Assembly (NCBI RefSeq): GCF_001458395.1
Contig: NZ_CYSR01000011.1
Coordinates: forward strand, 62,001-126,000
Direction: 5' to 3'
Source: Leisingera aquaemixtae
Lineage (GTDB): Bacteria > Pseudomonadota > Alphaproteobacteria > Rhodobacterales > Rhodobacteraceae
Length of the DNA: 64,000 nucleotides
Below, one piece after another: positions 9,077-18,804 of the stretch. Made by a program: the position numbers and the translations under genes. The number at the start of each line of letters is the position of its first letter. Positions within the stretch are counted from its first letter, which is position 1. The notes beneath the pieces were generated by a model that worked only from the letters and a program-made list of their open reading frames with translations, was not told where the DNA came from and ran no database searches.

Positions 9077-9185
9077 AAGCCACATTCGGCCCATCGGCCG
9101 CATCATCGGGTGGACGCACCCGCCCGCCATCTGTAACCTGAGGCGCAAACGGGGCGCCAATGATCCCGTGACCGAGGCACAAGAC

Positions 9186-10364
9186 ATGGATTTTCCTGAG
9201 CGGTTTTCGAACCTGCCAGCCTATGCGTTTCCGCGCCTAAGGGCGCTTCTGGACCATCACACTCCCGGCGGGGATGTGGTGCATATGACCATTGGCGAGC
9301 CGAAACATGCGTTCCCGGCCTGGGTCACCGATGTCATCGCCGAGAATGCTGCCGGATTTAATCAGTATCCGAACAATGACGGCACGCCGGAACTGCGCGG
9401 TGCGGTTTCGGACTGGATCAGCCGCCGCTATGGCGTGAGCGCGGATCCGGAAACGCAGATCATGGCACTGAACGGCACCCGCGAGGGGCTGTATAACGCC
9501 GCGATGGCGCTGTGCCCGGAGCAGAAGAACGGCCAGACGCCCGTCGTGCTGATCCCGAACCCCTTTTACCAGGTCTACATGGTGGCGACGATCTCCGTCG
9601 GTGCAGAGCCTGTGTTTGTCCCCGCAACCGCAGCCACCGGCCATCTGCCGGATTACGAAAACCTGCCCGAAGATGTGCTGAACCGCACCGCCGTGGCCTA
9701 TATCTGCTCGCCCGCCAACCCGCAGGGCGCCGTGGCTTCGCGCGATTACTGGACCCGGCTGATCCAGCTGGCCGAGAAATACGATTTCCGCATCTTCGCG
9801 GATGAATGCTATTCCGAGATCTACCGTGATGAGGCTCCGGTGGGGGCGCTGACCGTCGCACAGGAACTGGGCGCTGATCCGGAACGGGTGGTGCTGTTCA
9901 ACTCGCTGTCCAAGCGGTCGAACCTGCCGGGCCTGCGCTCCGGTCTCATTGCCAGCGGGCCGGAGACCATCAAGCGGGTGAAGCAGCTTCGGGCCTATTC
10001 CGGTGCCCCGCTGCCGGGTCCCTTGCAGGCCGCCGCCGCCAGGGTCTGGGCAGATGAGGCGCATGTGGCGGAGAACCGCGCGCTTTATCAGGAAAAATAC
10101 AAGATTGCCGATGAGGTCTTTGACGGCCTCAACGGCTATATGGCGCCCGAAGCGGGCTTCTTTCTGTGGCTTCCGGTGGACAACGGCGAACAGGCCGCAC
10201 TGAAGCTGTGGACGGAAACCGGCGTGCGGGTGCTGCCCGGCGCCTATCTGGCGCAGGGCGAACCTGGGCAGAACCCGGGCGAGAGCTACATCAGGGTGGC
10301 GCTTGTCGCCCCCGCCGAGGACACCCGCAAGGCGCTGAGCACGCTGCGCGGCTGCCTTTACTGA
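9186..10364 (+). CDS. dapC: Class I/II PLP aminotransferase, DapC-like
   Basis: 392-residue fold-type I aminotransferase; the Schiff-base lysine is K243 in FNSLSKRSNLPGLRSG. This exact S-K-R-S-N-x-P-G-x-R-S-G context is typical of N-succinyl-diaminopimelate aminotransferases (lysine and peptidoglycan precursor pathway), so DapC is favoured; a broader aspartate/aromatic aminotransferase is possible. Other family blocks: NGTREGLYNAAMALC, PNPFYQVY, YICSPANPQGAV, and DECYSEIY. The start at 9186 has GAGG eight bases upstream; a GTG at 9168 is the alternative. Confidence 0.85.
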   Translation: MDFPERFSNLPAYAFPRLRALLDHHTPGGDVVHMTIGEPKHAFPAWVTDVIAENAAGFNQYPNNDGTPELRGAVSDWISRRYGVSADPETQIMALNGTREGLYNAAMALCPEQKNGQTPVVLIPNPFYQVYMVATISVGAEPVFVPATAATGHLPDYENLPEDVLNRTAVAYICSPANPQGAVASRDYWTRLIQLAEKYDFRIFADECYSEIYRDEAPVGALTVAQELGADPERVVLFNSLSKRSNLPGLRSGLIASGPETIKRVKQLRAYSGAPLPGPLQAAAARVWADEAHVAENRALYQEKYKIADEVFDGLNGYMAPEAGFFLWLPVDNGEQAALKLWTETGVRVLPGAYLAQGEPGQNPGESYIRVALVAPAEDTRKALSTLRGCLY

Positions 10365-10478
10365 ATTCTGCTGCGCGGCGCCTGCCGGGGCCGCACAGCC
10401 AAGACCAAAAAACGGACAGGCGCGTGACCCTGCGGTGAACAGCGGGGCACAGGCACAAGAAACGGAACTGAGGTAGGC

Positions 10479-13400
10479 ATGGCATTTCAAACTCGCAGCC
10501 GCGATCCGCTGCTCGACAGCAACATGCAGGCGGCCATTGAAAAGCGCGGCAAGGAACTGATCGGGATTGCCCTGATCCTGGCGGGGCTGATGATTGCAGC
10601 CATGCTCGGCTCCTACACGCCGGAGGATCCGAACTGGACCGTGTCGACCGACGCGCCGGTGCAGAACTGGCTGGGCCGGCCGGGGGCCTCTGTCTCTTTC
10701 ATTCTGATCACCCTGTTCGGCAAGGCCAGCTGGGCGCTGCCGCTGTTCCTGTCGGCCTGGGGCCTGCGCTTTGTGCTGCACCGCGGCGAGGACCGGGTGG
10801 TTTGGCCGCTGCTGTTGTCGGTGCCGTGGCTGCTGGTGGTGGCGCTGCATATGGAAACCCTCAATGCCAGCTCCGCCTGGCAGCAGAATTACGATTTCGG
10901 CCTGGGCGGCATGGTCGGCTATACCTTCCTGGGCGCGCTCCTGGCGCTGCTGCCGGTCAGCCTGCATTTCATGGTCAAGATCATGTCGCTGCTGAGCGCG
11001 GCAGGCATGCTGGCGCTGGGCTGCGCCGTGCTGGGCTTCACCTGGCCCGAGGTGAAGAAGGGCCTGCACAAAGTCACGGTCGGGCTGATCCTGGGCTATG
11101 GCGCGATTGCCGCGCTGCTGGGCCGCGGGGCCTCCAGCGGGCTGCAGGCCGCGATGACCTACCGTAAGGAGCGGGGCGGGCGCGCGCATTCGGCTGCGGA
11201 TGATGCTGCCGCCTATGACAGCACGGACCAAGACGCCGAGATGTTCGAGGACTTCCCCGAAGACCCCTATGGCGACTACATGGCCGAGACCGCCCCGGCA
11301 GTGCCGGAAGCCCCGGCCAAGGGCGGGCTGCTGTCCCGCGTTCCGTCGCTGATCCGCCGCGCCGCGCCTGCGCCGGAGGCCGGAAACGCCTACGCGTCAA
11401 CGCTGCAGGAGGCCGAAGGCGCAGAAGATCTGGCGGACGGAGAGGCCGGCGAGGACCGGATTTCCCAGAAGATCGCCAACGCCGTCCGCATCCGCCGCGC
11501 CGCCGATGTGCCGCCGGAATACGACCCGAATCTGCCCCTGACCAAGGGCCGCGGCCAGCGCCCTGCGCCGCTGATCTTCAACCCGGCTGCCGCTCAAGGC
11601 GGTCTGCCGCCGGAGCCGCCGCTGACCGCTGCGATGGTCCCGGTGCCGCCGCTGGCGGAAGAGCCGGTTCTGGCCTGGCAGGCGCCGGAAGACGAACCCG
11701 CGATCCCCGAAGCACCGGTTGCGGATCTGCACGAAGATACCGATGACGCGGACTTTGCCGCTGAGGCCGGGATGCTGACCCCGGACCACGTGCCGTCCGA
11801 GGCGCTGCCGGATCATGCCGCGCCTGCTGTGCCGCCCGCGCCCGCCCCGGAAACACCAAAGACGGCAGGACCGCGCCTGACGGTCGATCTGCCGGTGGCA
11901 GAGCCGCGCAAGGCTGTCGTGGAACAGCCGGTGCGCAAGACCGTGCAGCCCTCGGCGCGTGCCAAGGCTGAGGCTCAGCCCAATCTGGCCTTTGACGACA
12001 GCGGCAGCGATTTCGAACTGCCGCCGCTGAGCCTGCTGACCAACCCGGTCGGCATCGAGCGCCACCATCTCAGCGATGAGGCGCTGGAAGAAAACGCCCG
12101 GATGCTGGAAACGGTGCTGGACGACTATGGCGTCAAGGGGGAAATTGTCTCGGTCCGCCCCGGCCCGGTGGTGACAATGTACGAGCTGGAGCCGGCCCCG
12201 GGCCTCAAGGCCTCCCGCGTGATCGGCCTGGCGGATGACATCGCGCGCTCGATGTCGGCGCTGTCGGCACGGGTGTCGACGGTGCCGGGCCGCACCGTGA
12301 TCGGCATCGAGCTGCCGAATGAGAAGCGCGAAAAAGTGGTGCTGCGCGAAATCCTGTCGTCCCGCGACTTCGGCGATGGCAACCATGCGCTGCCGCTGGC
12401 GCTGGGCAAGGATATCGGCGGCGACGCCATGGTCGCAAACCTCGCCAAGATGCCTCACCTGCTGATCGCGGGCACCACCGGCTCCGGTAAGTCGGTGGCG
12501 ATCAACACCATGATCCTGTCGCTGCTTTACAAGCTGACCCCGGATGAATGCCGCCTGATCATGATCGACCCCAAGATGCTGGAACTGTCGGTCTATGACG
12601 GCATCCCGCATCTGCTCTCGCCCGTTGTGACCGACCCGAAAAAGGCGGTTGTGGCCCTGAAATGGGTGGTCGGCGAGATGGAGGACCGCTACCGTAAGAT
12701 GTCCAAGATGGGCGTGCGCAACATCGCGGGCTACAATGGCCGGGTGAAGGATGCGCTCGCCAAGGGCGAAATGTTCTCGCGCACGGTGCAGACCGGATTT
12801 GATGACGACACTGGCGAGCCGGTGTTCGAGACTGAACAGTTCGAGCCCAAGGCGCTGCCCTATATCGTCGTGATCGTCGACGAAATGGCCGACCTGATGA
12901 TGGTGGCGGGCAAGGAAATCGAGGCCTGCATTCAGCGTCTGGCGCAGATGGCGCGGGCCTCCGGCATCCACCTGATCATGGCCACCCAGCGTCCCTCGGT
13001 CGATGTGATCACCGGCACCATCAAGGCAAACTTCCCGACCCGGATCTCTTTCCAAGTGACCTCCAAGGTCGACAGCCGGACGATCCTGGGCGAAATGGGC
13101 GCCGAGCAGCTGCTGGGCATGGGCGACATGCTGTACATGGCGGGCGGCGCCAAGATCACCCGCTGCCACGGCCCGTTCTGTTCGGACGAAGAGGTCGAGG
13201 AGGTGGTGAACCACCTCAAGCAGTTCGGCCCGCCGGACTACGTCGGAAGCGTGCTGGATGGCCCGGATGACGACAAGGCCGACAATATCGACGCGGTGCT
13301 GGGGCTGAATACCGGCGGCAACACCGACACCGAGGACGCGCTCTATGACACGGCAGTTGCTATCGTGATCAAGGACCGCAAGTGCTCGACCTCTTACATC

Positions 13401-13523
13401 CAGCGCAAGCTGGCGATCGGCTACAACAAGGCGGCGCGGCTGGTGGAGCAGATGGAGGAAGAGGGCGTCGTCTCCGCTGCGAACCATGTCGGTAAGCGGG
13501 AAATTCTGGTTCCCGAACAGTAA
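10479..13523 (+). CDS. ftsK: DNA translocase FtsK
   Basis: Septal dsDNA pump that clears and unlinks chromosome ends at division. 1014 residues: an N-terminal integral-membrane domain with about four to five TM segments (about 25-215), a long acidic and Pro/Ala-rich linker (about 230-510), the RecA-like motor with Walker A GTTGSGKS (665-672) and Walker [16 protein letters not shown], and a C-terminal gamma winged helix (about 945-1014, [16 protein letters not shown]) that reads KOPS orientation sequences. Followed 79 bp later by lolA, a common roseobacter arrangement. TGAGGTAGG precedes the start. Confidence 0.97.
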   Translation: MAFQTRSRDPLLDSNMQAAIEKRGKELIGIALILAGLMIAAMLGSYTPEDPNWTVSTDAPVQNWLGRPGASVSFILITLFGKASWALPLFLSAWGLRFVLHRGEDRVVWPLLLSVPWLLVVALHMETLNASSAWQQNYDFGLGGMVGYTFLGALLALLPVSLHFMVKIMSLLSAAGMLALGCAVLGFTWPEVKKGLHKVTVGLILGYGAIAALLGRGASSGLQAAMTYRKERGGRAHSAADDAAAYDSTDQDAEMFEDFPEDPYGDYMAETAPAVPEAPAKGGLLSRVPSLIRRAAPAPEAGNAYASTLQEAEGAEDLADGEAGEDRISQKIANAVRIRRAADVPPEYDPNLPLTKGRGQRPAPLIFNPAAAQGGLPPEPPLTAAMVPVPPLAEEPVLAWQAPEDEPAIPEAPVADLHEDTDDADFAAEAGMLTPDHVPSEALPDHAAPAVPPAPAPETPKTAGPRLTVDLPVAEPRKAVVEQPVRKTVQPSARAKAEAQPNLAFDDSGSDFELPPLSLLTNPVGIERHHLSDEALEENARMLETVLDDYGVKGEIVSVRPGPVVTMYELEPAPGLKASRVIGLADDIARSMSALSARVSTVPGRTVIGIELPNEKREKVVLREILSSRDFGDGNHALPLALGKDIGGDAMVANLAKMPHLLIAGTTGSGKSVAINTMILSLLYKLTPDECRLIMIDPKMLELSVYDGIPHLLSPVVTDPKKAVVALKWVVGEMEDRYRKMSKMGVRNIAGYNGRVKDALAKGEMFSRTVQTGFDDDTGEPVFETEQFEPKALPYIVVIVDEMADLMMVAGKEIEACIQRLAQMARASGIHLIMATQRPSVDVITGTIKANFPTRISFQVTSKVDSRTILGEMGAEQLLGMGDMLYMAGGAKITRCHGPFCSDEEVEEVVNHLKQFGPPDYVGSVLDGPDDDKADNIDAVLGLNTGGNTDTEDALYDTAVAIVIKDRKCSTSYIQRKLAIGYNKAARLVEQMEEEGVVSAANHVGKREILVPEQ

Positions 13524-13540
13524 GCTGACAAAAATCTGCC

Positions 13541-13568
13541 GATGCCGGATTCGCGAGGGTTCGGCATC
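13541..13568 (+). terminator. Weak hairpin between ftsK and lolA
   Basis: GATGCCG (13541-13547) pairs with CGGCATC (13562-13568). No T-run follows, so it may only attenuate read-through into lolA. Confidence 0.4.
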
Positions 13569-13602
13569 TTCACATCTGCAATGCCGCACCTATGTTGGAC
13601 TC

Positions 13603-14187
13603 ATGAAACGGATTGCACTTGCCATTGCGCTGACCCTCGCCGCGCCGGCGTCCTGGGCGGCAGAGAAATTGAGCCTGAACGAGATTTCCCGTTATCTGAA
13701 CGGGATCTCCACGGCGTCATCCCCCTTCACCCAAATCAACGAGGACGGCAGCCTGTCGACCGGCAAGCTGTACATGCACCGGCCGGGACGGATGCGGTTT
13801 GAGTATGACGGCAAAGGCGGCGGCACGGTGGTGGCCGGCGGCGGGGCGGTGGTGATCCACGACCCCAAGTCGAACCAGCCGCCGGAGACCTATCCGCTGA
13901 AGCGGACGCCGCTGTCGATCATCCTCGACCGCCGGGTGGATCTGGGCCGCGCCAATATGGTGGTGGGGCACAGCTTTGACGGCACTTCGACCATCGTGCG
14001 GGCGCAGGATCCGGAGCATCCGGATTACGGCAGTATCGAGATGATGTTCACCGGTGATCCGGTGGAGCTGCGCAAATGGGTGATCCATGACAGCGCAGGC
14101 GGCAAGACAACCGTGATCCTGGGCGCGATGAAAACCGGCCAGAAGCTGTCCTCCAGCCTGTTCACCACCAGCGGCAGGTCCCGCTAA
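13603..14187 (+). CDS. lolA: Outer-membrane lipoprotein carrier LolA
   Basis: Periplasmic chaperone carrying lipoproteins from LolCDE to the outer membrane. 194 residues with a Sec signal MKRIALAIALTLAAPASWA cleaved before AEK. Family features: LNGISTASSPFTQINEDGS near the mature N-terminus, LYMHRPGRMRFEYD, and PLSIILDRRVDLGRA. The ATG at 13603 is the only start that puts the hydrophobic signal at the N-terminus. The island downstream encodes several lipoproteins that would be Lol clients. Confidence 0.9.
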   Translation: MKRIALAIALTLAAPASWAAEKLSLNEISRYLNGISTASSPFTQINEDGSLSTGKLYMHRPGRMRFEYDGKGGGTVVAGGGAVVIHDPKSNQPPETYPLKRTPLSIILDRRVDLGRANMVVGHSFDGTSTIVRAQDPEHPDYGSIEMMFTGDPVELRKWVIHDSAGGKTTVILGAMKTGQKLSSSLFTTSGRSR

Positions 14188-14269
14188 GGCACGATCCCCT
14201 GCGCAACAGCGGCTCCCGCGCCCGCGTCGGCTCCGGCTTTGCCGGCACCGCCTGGCGGCCTTGGGCCCG

Positions 14270-14369
14270 GCGCCGGGCTGGCGCCCGGCGCGCAACCGCG
14301 TTCTTCCTGCTGTAACAGGGCAATCGGCACGGGACCGCACCGCGCTTCAGCGCGGTGCCCGGCCCAACG
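14270..14369. repeat. Two palindromic intergenic repeats (copies 3 and 4)
   Basis: GCGCCGGGC (14270-14278) pairs with GCCCGGCGC (14283-14291), loop TGGC. GCACCGCGC (14337-14345) pairs with GCGCGGTGC (14350-14358), loop TTCA, followed by GGCCCAACGG (14361-14370). The second has the tail shared with copies at 4183 and 6326. They fill the spacer between convergent lolA and the transglycosylase. Confidence 0.6.
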
Positions 14370-14429
14370 GCTGAGAGGCTTTCGCCAGAAAGCCTCCGAA
14401 GCGGGCGGGAGTGCCCCGCCTGCTGCGCC

Positions 14430-15017
14430 TCAGCGGAATTTGCGGCAGGTGGCGAGCTGCGCCTGGTAGGTCTGGGCGCGGGACTCCACCTGTCCGGCGA
14501 CGCGCATCAGCCAGGACTTGGAGCGGTAGCTGCCGCGGGCATAGCCGTAGTGGCCTTCGTGATAGGCCAGGTACTGGTTGCGCGCGTCATAAAGCGGGAT
14601 GCCGTTTTTCTCGTAGCTCTTGCGCATGTACCAGCCCATGAAATCGGTGGCGTCGCTGATGCGGTCGCGCTTGGCCCGGCGGCGTCCGGTGTCGCGGCGG
14701 TAATCGTCCCAGGTGCCGTCCAGGGCCTGGCTGTAGCCATAGGCGCTGGATTGCCGCCCGACCGGGATCACGCCCAGCAGGAACTGGTGCGGCGTGCGGG
14801 CATCGCCGCGGAAGCGGCTTTCGTGATAGATGGTCGCCATCTGCACATGCACCGGCACGCCCCAGCGGCGCTGGGTGGCGCGGAATGCTTTCAGGTACTC
14901 TGGCCGTTGCTGGATGATGCTGCACGCGTTATCCAGGTTGCGCGGCGGCGCTTTGTGCCCGCCTCCGCATGACGCTACCGCCATCAGGAGAACAAGGGCG
15001 CTCAGGAATCTGCTCAT
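14430..15017 (-). CDS. Lipoprotein lytic transglycosylase-like protein
   Basis: 195-residue predicted outer-membrane lipoprotein: signal MSRFLSALVLLMAVASC with lipobox V-A-S-C. The SLT/lysozyme-like fold is suggested by MATIYHESRFRGDA (catalytic Glu in Y-H-E-S-R-F), AYGYSQALDGTWDDYR, and YLAYHEGHYGYARGSY. It would cleave glycan strands to anhydro-muropeptides during wall growth. Short compared with Slt70 or MltC, typical of a roseobacter lipoprotein SLT group. Convergent with lolA. Confidence 0.85.
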   Translation of the reverse strand: MSRFLSALVLLMAVASCGGGHKAPPRNLDNACSIIQQRPEYLKAFRATQRRWGVPVHVQMATIYHESRFRGDARTPHQFLLGVIPVGRQSSAYGYSQALDGTWDDYRRDTGRRRAKRDRISDATDFMGWYMRKSYEKNGIPLYDARNQYLAYHEGHYGYARGSYRSKSWLMRVAGQVESRAQTYQAQLATCRKFR

Positions 15018-15084
15018 TGCCTCAGCCCATTTTTGTATTGGCTATGTTTTCTGTAAGTCTAGCGGATTGCGGCGGGTGTGAAAA

Positions 15085-15972
15085 TCAAATTTCCAGCACC
15101 TGGCTCAGCAACAGCGGCAGCAGCAGCGCCGACATCAGGGTCGAGACCACCACAAGCCCCGCCACGGCGCTGGAATCTGCCTCGAATTTCTCCGCCAGCA
15201 GATAGGCGGTGACGGCGACGGGGGTGGCCAGCTGCAGGATCAGCACGCCAGAGGCCGTCGGGTCCAGCCCGAACGCCACCGCAAGGCCCCAGCCCGCGGC
15301 GGCGCTGACCAGGAACTTCACCAGTGACAGCGCAACCGCCTTGCCGGTCTCCCCGGGTGTCAGCCGGGCCACGGCGGTGCCCAGCGTAATCAGCATCAGC
15401 GGCACCGCCATCTGTCCGGTCAGCTCCAGCGCGTTGGTCAGAAAGCGCGGAGTGTGCCAGTCCTGCCACAGAAACAGCGCCCCCAGCAGCGTCGCCCAGA
15501 CCATCGGCTCCCGGATGGCCTTGCTGCCCGCGCTGTGCCCGGCCACCAGGTAGATGCCATAGGTGAAGGATAGGATGGCAGACACCGCAAGCATGACGAC
15601 GGCATAGCCAAGCCCGGCCTCGCCAAAAGCAAACATCGCCAGCGGAATACCCAGGTTGCCGGTGTTGCCGAAGATGAACGGCGCCAGATAGGTCCGCCGC
15701 TCCAGCCCGCTGAAACGGCAAAGGATTTCACCCGCCGCCGCCATCACCGCATGGCCCGCCAGCGCGGCCAGCACAAACGTCCCCAGCGCGCCCTTATCCA
15801 GGCTGGTGTTCATCAGAGCGGTGAAGATCAGGCAGGGCACCGCCAGCGTCATCGCCAGCCGGGTGACAAACTGGGTCCGGAACTCAAACCCGAGCTTTAC
15901 CCAGACGAACCCGGCAGAGGCGAGGAGGAACACCGGAGCGGTGATTTCGAGTACTGTCAAAGCCAGGTTCAC
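15085..15972 (-). CDS. AEC (auxin efflux carrier) family transporter
   Basis: 295-residue inner-membrane protein with about ten hydrophobic segments in two repeats of five, the AEC/BASS-like fold. Conserved pieces are LAMTLAVPCLIFTAL in the first half and GNTGNLGIPLAMFAFGEAG, the helix-break motif used for substrate. Bacterial AEC members export or import malate, malonate or other organic anions; the substrate here is unknown. GTG start. Divergent from hspQ with an 80-bp gap that contains the hspQ promoter. Confidence 0.87.
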   Translation of the reverse strand: MNLALTVLEITAPVFLLASAGFVWVKLGFEFRTQFVTRLAMTLAVPCLIFTALMNTSLDKGALGTFVLAALAGHAVMAAAGEILCRFSGLERRTYLAPFIFGNTGNLGIPLAMFAFGEAGLGYAVVMLAVSAILSFTYGIYLVAGHSAGSKAIREPMVWATLLGALFLWQDWHTPRFLTNALELTGQMAVPLMLITLGTAVARLTPGETGKAVALSLVKFLVSAAAGWGLAVAFGLDPTASGVLILQLATPVAVTAYLLAEKFEADSSAVAGLVVVSTLMSALLLPLLLSQVLEI

Positions 15973-16003
15973 AATCTGTTTCCCCGAAAATTTGCGTCAA
16001 GAG

Positions 16004-16033
16004 TTGGACAATCGCTGCGCGCGCGCGCTATTT
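16004..16033 (+). promoter_or_regulatory. Possible RpoH-type promoter of hspQ
   Basis: TTGGAC (16004-16009), an 18-base spacer, then CTATTT (16028-16033). Alphaproteobacterial heat-shock sigma promoters read CTTG at -35 and CTATNT at -10, so the -10 fits exactly and the -35 nearly. The spacer contains a (CG)n run. Confidence 0.4.
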
Positions 16034-16052
16034 ACAAAGAACGGGGGCTAAC

Positions 16053-16385
16053 ATGACCATGTTGAGAACACGAGCGAAATACAACCTTGGGCAGGTCGTC
16101 CGCCACCGGAAGCACCCCTTCCGCGGGGTGGTTTTCGACGTCGATCCGGAATTCTCCAACACCGAAGAATGGTACGAAGCAATTCCCGAAGACAGCCGTC
16201 CGGTGAAAGATCAGCCCTTTTATCATCTGCTGGCGGAGAATGACCAAAGCTACTACGTGGCCTATGTCTCGGAGCAGAACCTGGTGGCGGATTATTCCGG
16301 CGAGCCGGTCGGCCACCCGGACGTGCCGGAGATGTTCGGCACTTTTGACGGCGGCGCCTATGCGCTGCATTACCAGCTGAACTGA
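16053..16385 (+). CDS. hspQ: Heat shock protein HspQ (YccV-like)
   Basis: 110-residue hemimethylated-DNA-binding-fold protein. YNLGQVVRHRKHPFRGVVFD is the family N-terminal block and YYVAYVSEQNLV the core strand. HspQ promotes degradation of some proteins through ClpXP/Lon and was first described for DnaA turnover in E. coli. The small barrel and length are normal. GGGGGC precedes the start at 16053; an ATG two codons later (16059) is also possible. Confidence 0.9.
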   Translation: MTMLRTRAKYNLGQVVRHRKHPFRGVVFDVDPEFSNTEEWYEAIPEDSRPVKDQPFYHLLAENDQSYYVAYVSEQNLVADYSGEPVGHPDVPEMFGTFDGGAYALHYQLN

Positions 16386-16433
16386 GGGCCGCACCTGCCG
16401 GGCCGTTGCCCGGAGCAGCGGCGGATCTGCCCG

Positions 16434-18008
16434 TCAATACCCCAGCGCACAGCCGTCCTTGCGCGGATCGCTTGCGCCTTCCAGAACGCCTGAGGCATGG
16501 ATCCGGATCGCCTGCGCACCGCCCAGCGGCGTGTCCGGGACCTCTATCCGGTGGCCCAGCTCCGCAAGGGCCTGATGCACCGGCGCCGGATATCCGCGCT
16601 CGACCTTCAGCACGCCGCCGTCGGCAAAGCTGCGCGGCGCGTCGATGGCGGATTGCAGATCCATGCCGAAATCCAGGAGGTTCGAGACAAGCCGGGCGTG
16701 GCCCGCGGGCTGATAGCCGCCGCCCATCACGCCAAAGGGCATGATCACCTCTCCGTCCTGCTGCAGCATGGCGGGGATGATCGTATGCATCGGCCGCTTG
16801 CCGGGGCCAAGCTCGTTCGGGTGGCCTTCCTCCAGAGAAAACCCCGCGCCGCGGTTCTGCAGCAGGATGCCGAATTTTTCCGACGCGATCCCGGACCCGA
16901 AGCCGTGGAAAATCGAATAGATCAGCGACACGGCCATCCGGTCCTTGTCCACCACGGTGATATAGACCGTATCCTTGTGCACAGCTTCGCTCAGCGGCGC
17001 GGCGGCGGGCATGGCGCGTTTGGGATCAATCAGCGCGGCAAGGCTGGCAGCGGTTTCCGGCGCCAGCATGTGCGCCAGCCGCGAGGTGTGGTCCGGATCG
17101 GCCAGAAACCGGTTGCGCGCATCATAGGCGAGCTTGGCGGCCTCAGCCTCGATATGCGCCCGTTCGGCCCCGAACGGGTCCATCCCCGCAAGGTCAAAGT
17201 GCTTGAGGATATTCAGCAGCAAAATCGCAGTGGCGCCCTGGCCGTTGGGCGGATGCTCGGCCAGTTCGCGTGCCTTGTACTGGCCGGTTACCGGCTGTGT
17301 TGCAAAGCTGTTTGCGGCGGCGAAATCCTCCAGCGTGTGAACGCCGCCTGATGCGGCCAGCGCCTGGACCATATCCTCGGCCACTTCGCCGGTGTAAAAC
17401 GCATCGCGCCCGTGCCTGGCGATGCGGCGCAGGACTTCGGCCTGACCGGGCGCGCGGAACACCTCGCCGCTGCGCAGGGGCTGCCCGTCCCGCAGGTAAT
17501 GGCGCCGGGCCGCACCCTGCAATGTGTCCGCGCCGTTCCGCCAATCGAAAGCCGTGCGCGGAGCCACCGGCACGCCCTCTTCGGCATAAGCTATCGCGGG
17601 CTGAAGCAGCGTATCGAGCCCCAGCAGGCCCTCGCGTTCGGCAAGGCGGCAGAAGGCGTCAATTGCGCAAGGGATGGTAACGGACTCGGGGCTGCCCAGC
17701 GGCACTGCGCCCAGGCCCTGCTCCCGCAAGGCGCCGGCGCTGGCGGCCGCCGGCGCGCAGCCGGATCCGTTCAGCGCCTGAACGCCGCTGCCCGGCCGCG
17801 AATACAGCACAAAGCAGTCGCCGCCGATCCCGGTCATCTGCGGCTCGCAAATGCCCAGCAGCACAGCCCCGGCCAGCGCCGCATCCATCGCATTGCCGCC
17901 GCGCTTGAGGATATCCACCGCAACGCCGGCCGCCAGCGGATGAGAGGTTGCACACAGGCCGTTGCCTGCGAAAACGGCTGACCGCCCGGGAAGATGAAAG
18001 TCGCGCAT
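16434..18008 (-). CDS. ggt: Gamma-glutamyltransferase family protein
   Basis: 524-residue Ntn-hydrolase that is made as a proenzyme and self-cleaves. The new N-terminal Thr is expected in KDTVYITVVDKDR, followed by AVSLIYSIFHGFGSG. The N-terminal block ATSHPLAAGVAVDILKRGGN followed by AMDAALAGAVLLGICEPQMTGIGGD is canonical. Acts on glutathione or other gamma-glutamyl compounds; no Sec signal is evident, so it is probably one of the cytosolic GGT-like proteins of unknown substrate. AAGGAG precedes the ATG. Confidence 0.9.
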   Translation of the reverse strand: MRDFHLPGRSAVFAGNGLCATSHPLAAGVAVDILKRGGNAMDAALAGAVLLGICEPQMTGIGGDCFVLYSRPGSGVQALNGSGCAPAAASAGALREQGLGAVPLGSPESVTIPCAIDAFCRLAEREGLLGLDTLLQPAIAYAEEGVPVAPRTAFDWRNGADTLQGAARRHYLRDGQPLRSGEVFRAPGQAEVLRRIARHGRDAFYTGEVAEDMVQALAASGGVHTLEDFAAANSFATQPVTGQYKARELAEHPPNGQGATAILLLNILKHFDLAGMDPFGAERAHIEAEAAKLAYDARNRFLADPDHTSRLAHMLAPETAASLAALIDPKRAMPAAAPLSEAVHKDTVYITVVDKDRMAVSLIYSIFHGFGSGIASEKFGILLQNRGAGFSLEEGHPNELGPGKRPMHTIIPAMLQQDGEVIMPFGVMGGGYQPAGHARLVSNLLDFGMDLQSAIDAPRSFADGGVLKVERGYPAPVHQALAELGHRIEVPDTPLGGAQAIRIHASGVLEGASDPRKDGCALGY

Positions 18009-18320
18009 GCTCCGGCTCCTTGCTGCTGCCGGACAGAGCCTAGGCAGGCGGTGCGGGAAGGCAATAAAATTTCCTGCCCGGTGCAGCGGGACGGGACGTT
18101 ACGGGCCAAAAAGCGGGAGCGCAGCCTGAAAGAAGTGTCCCCGGTGCCGTGCACTGGTGGGGGCTAGGATACGCGGCACCAGGGGAAGCTCGTTTCAGCT
18201 ACAGGTAAGGTTTCGCATATATATTGGGCTGCGGTTGGCCGGGAATGCGGCGCCGGTGTGGCGGAGCGTTAAAAATGCAGCTAACCGGCGGGCTGCCTGC
18301 GGGCGGGGGCAGGATCTGGG
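18009..18320. other. Intergenic region between ggt and the anti-sigma kinase gene
   Basis: No gene seen. On the minus strand GCAGC (18292-18296) and GCTGC (18277-18281) form a short hairpin followed by a T-rich run (18270-18275 read in reverse), a possible terminator for the STAS/kinase operon. The remainder should hold the ggt promoter. Confidence 0.5.
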
Positions 18321-18770
18321 TCAGGAGTTTGCAGAAGGGCTGGTGACCTGGATTTCAAAGCAGAGCGACAGGTTGTTGTTTCCCTCCGACCGCTCATACT
18401 GGACCTGGCTTGCCAGCTCCCGGATCAGGAACCAGCCAAAGCCGCCTTCGGGCAGGCTGTCGGCGGGTCCGCTGACGTCGGCGGGCTTGCCCTCGGGCAG
18501 TTCGCCCTTGGGGAACGGGCTGCCGGCATCCTGAATGCTGATCCACAGGCGTTCCGGGAACAGCTCCCCCCTGATCCGGACGTCGCCGGGGGGGCTGCCT
18601 TCATAGGCATGTTCGACCACGTTGTTCACGGCTTCGGTCAGGGCAATTTGCACCTCGTCCACGCGGGCCCCTGGAACCCCCAGGGACCGCAGTTTGCTGA
18701 CCACGGACTGGATCCCCTGGCGGGCATCCAGATTTGTGGCTGTGAACGAGCAGGCAAAGGTTTTTACCAT
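18321..18770 (-). CDS. RsbW-like anti-sigma factor / serine kinase (HATPase)
   Basis: 149-residue GHKL ATPase of the RsbW/SpoIIAB group. N-box VQIALTEAVNNVVEHAY, G1 box ISIQDAGSPFP (D-x-G), and G2 region GGFGWFLIRELASQVQY. It would phosphorylate a STAS antagonist and sequester a sigma factor or control an output response regulator. The partner STAS gene lies directly upstream in the same orientation (34 bp). The ATG at 18770 is preferred over a TTG at 18773. Confidence 0.88.
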   Translation of the reverse strand: MVKTFACSFTATNLDARQGIQSVVSKLRSLGVPGARVDEVQIALTEAVNNVVEHAYEGSPPGDVRIRGELFPERLWISIQDAGSPFPKGELPEGKPADVSGPADSLPEGGFGWFLIRELASQVQYERSEGNNNLSLCFEIQVTSPSANS

Positions 18771-18804
18771 CAATTTCTCGCTTTGCGCCGCCAGCGCATC
18801 GTCT

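Noticed and set aside
10479-13589. Long open frames antisense to ftsK, gyrB, ribA and the flavoprotein genes
   Set aside because: High-GC codon-position shadow frames; no start signals or recognisable domains, and the sense genes are certain.
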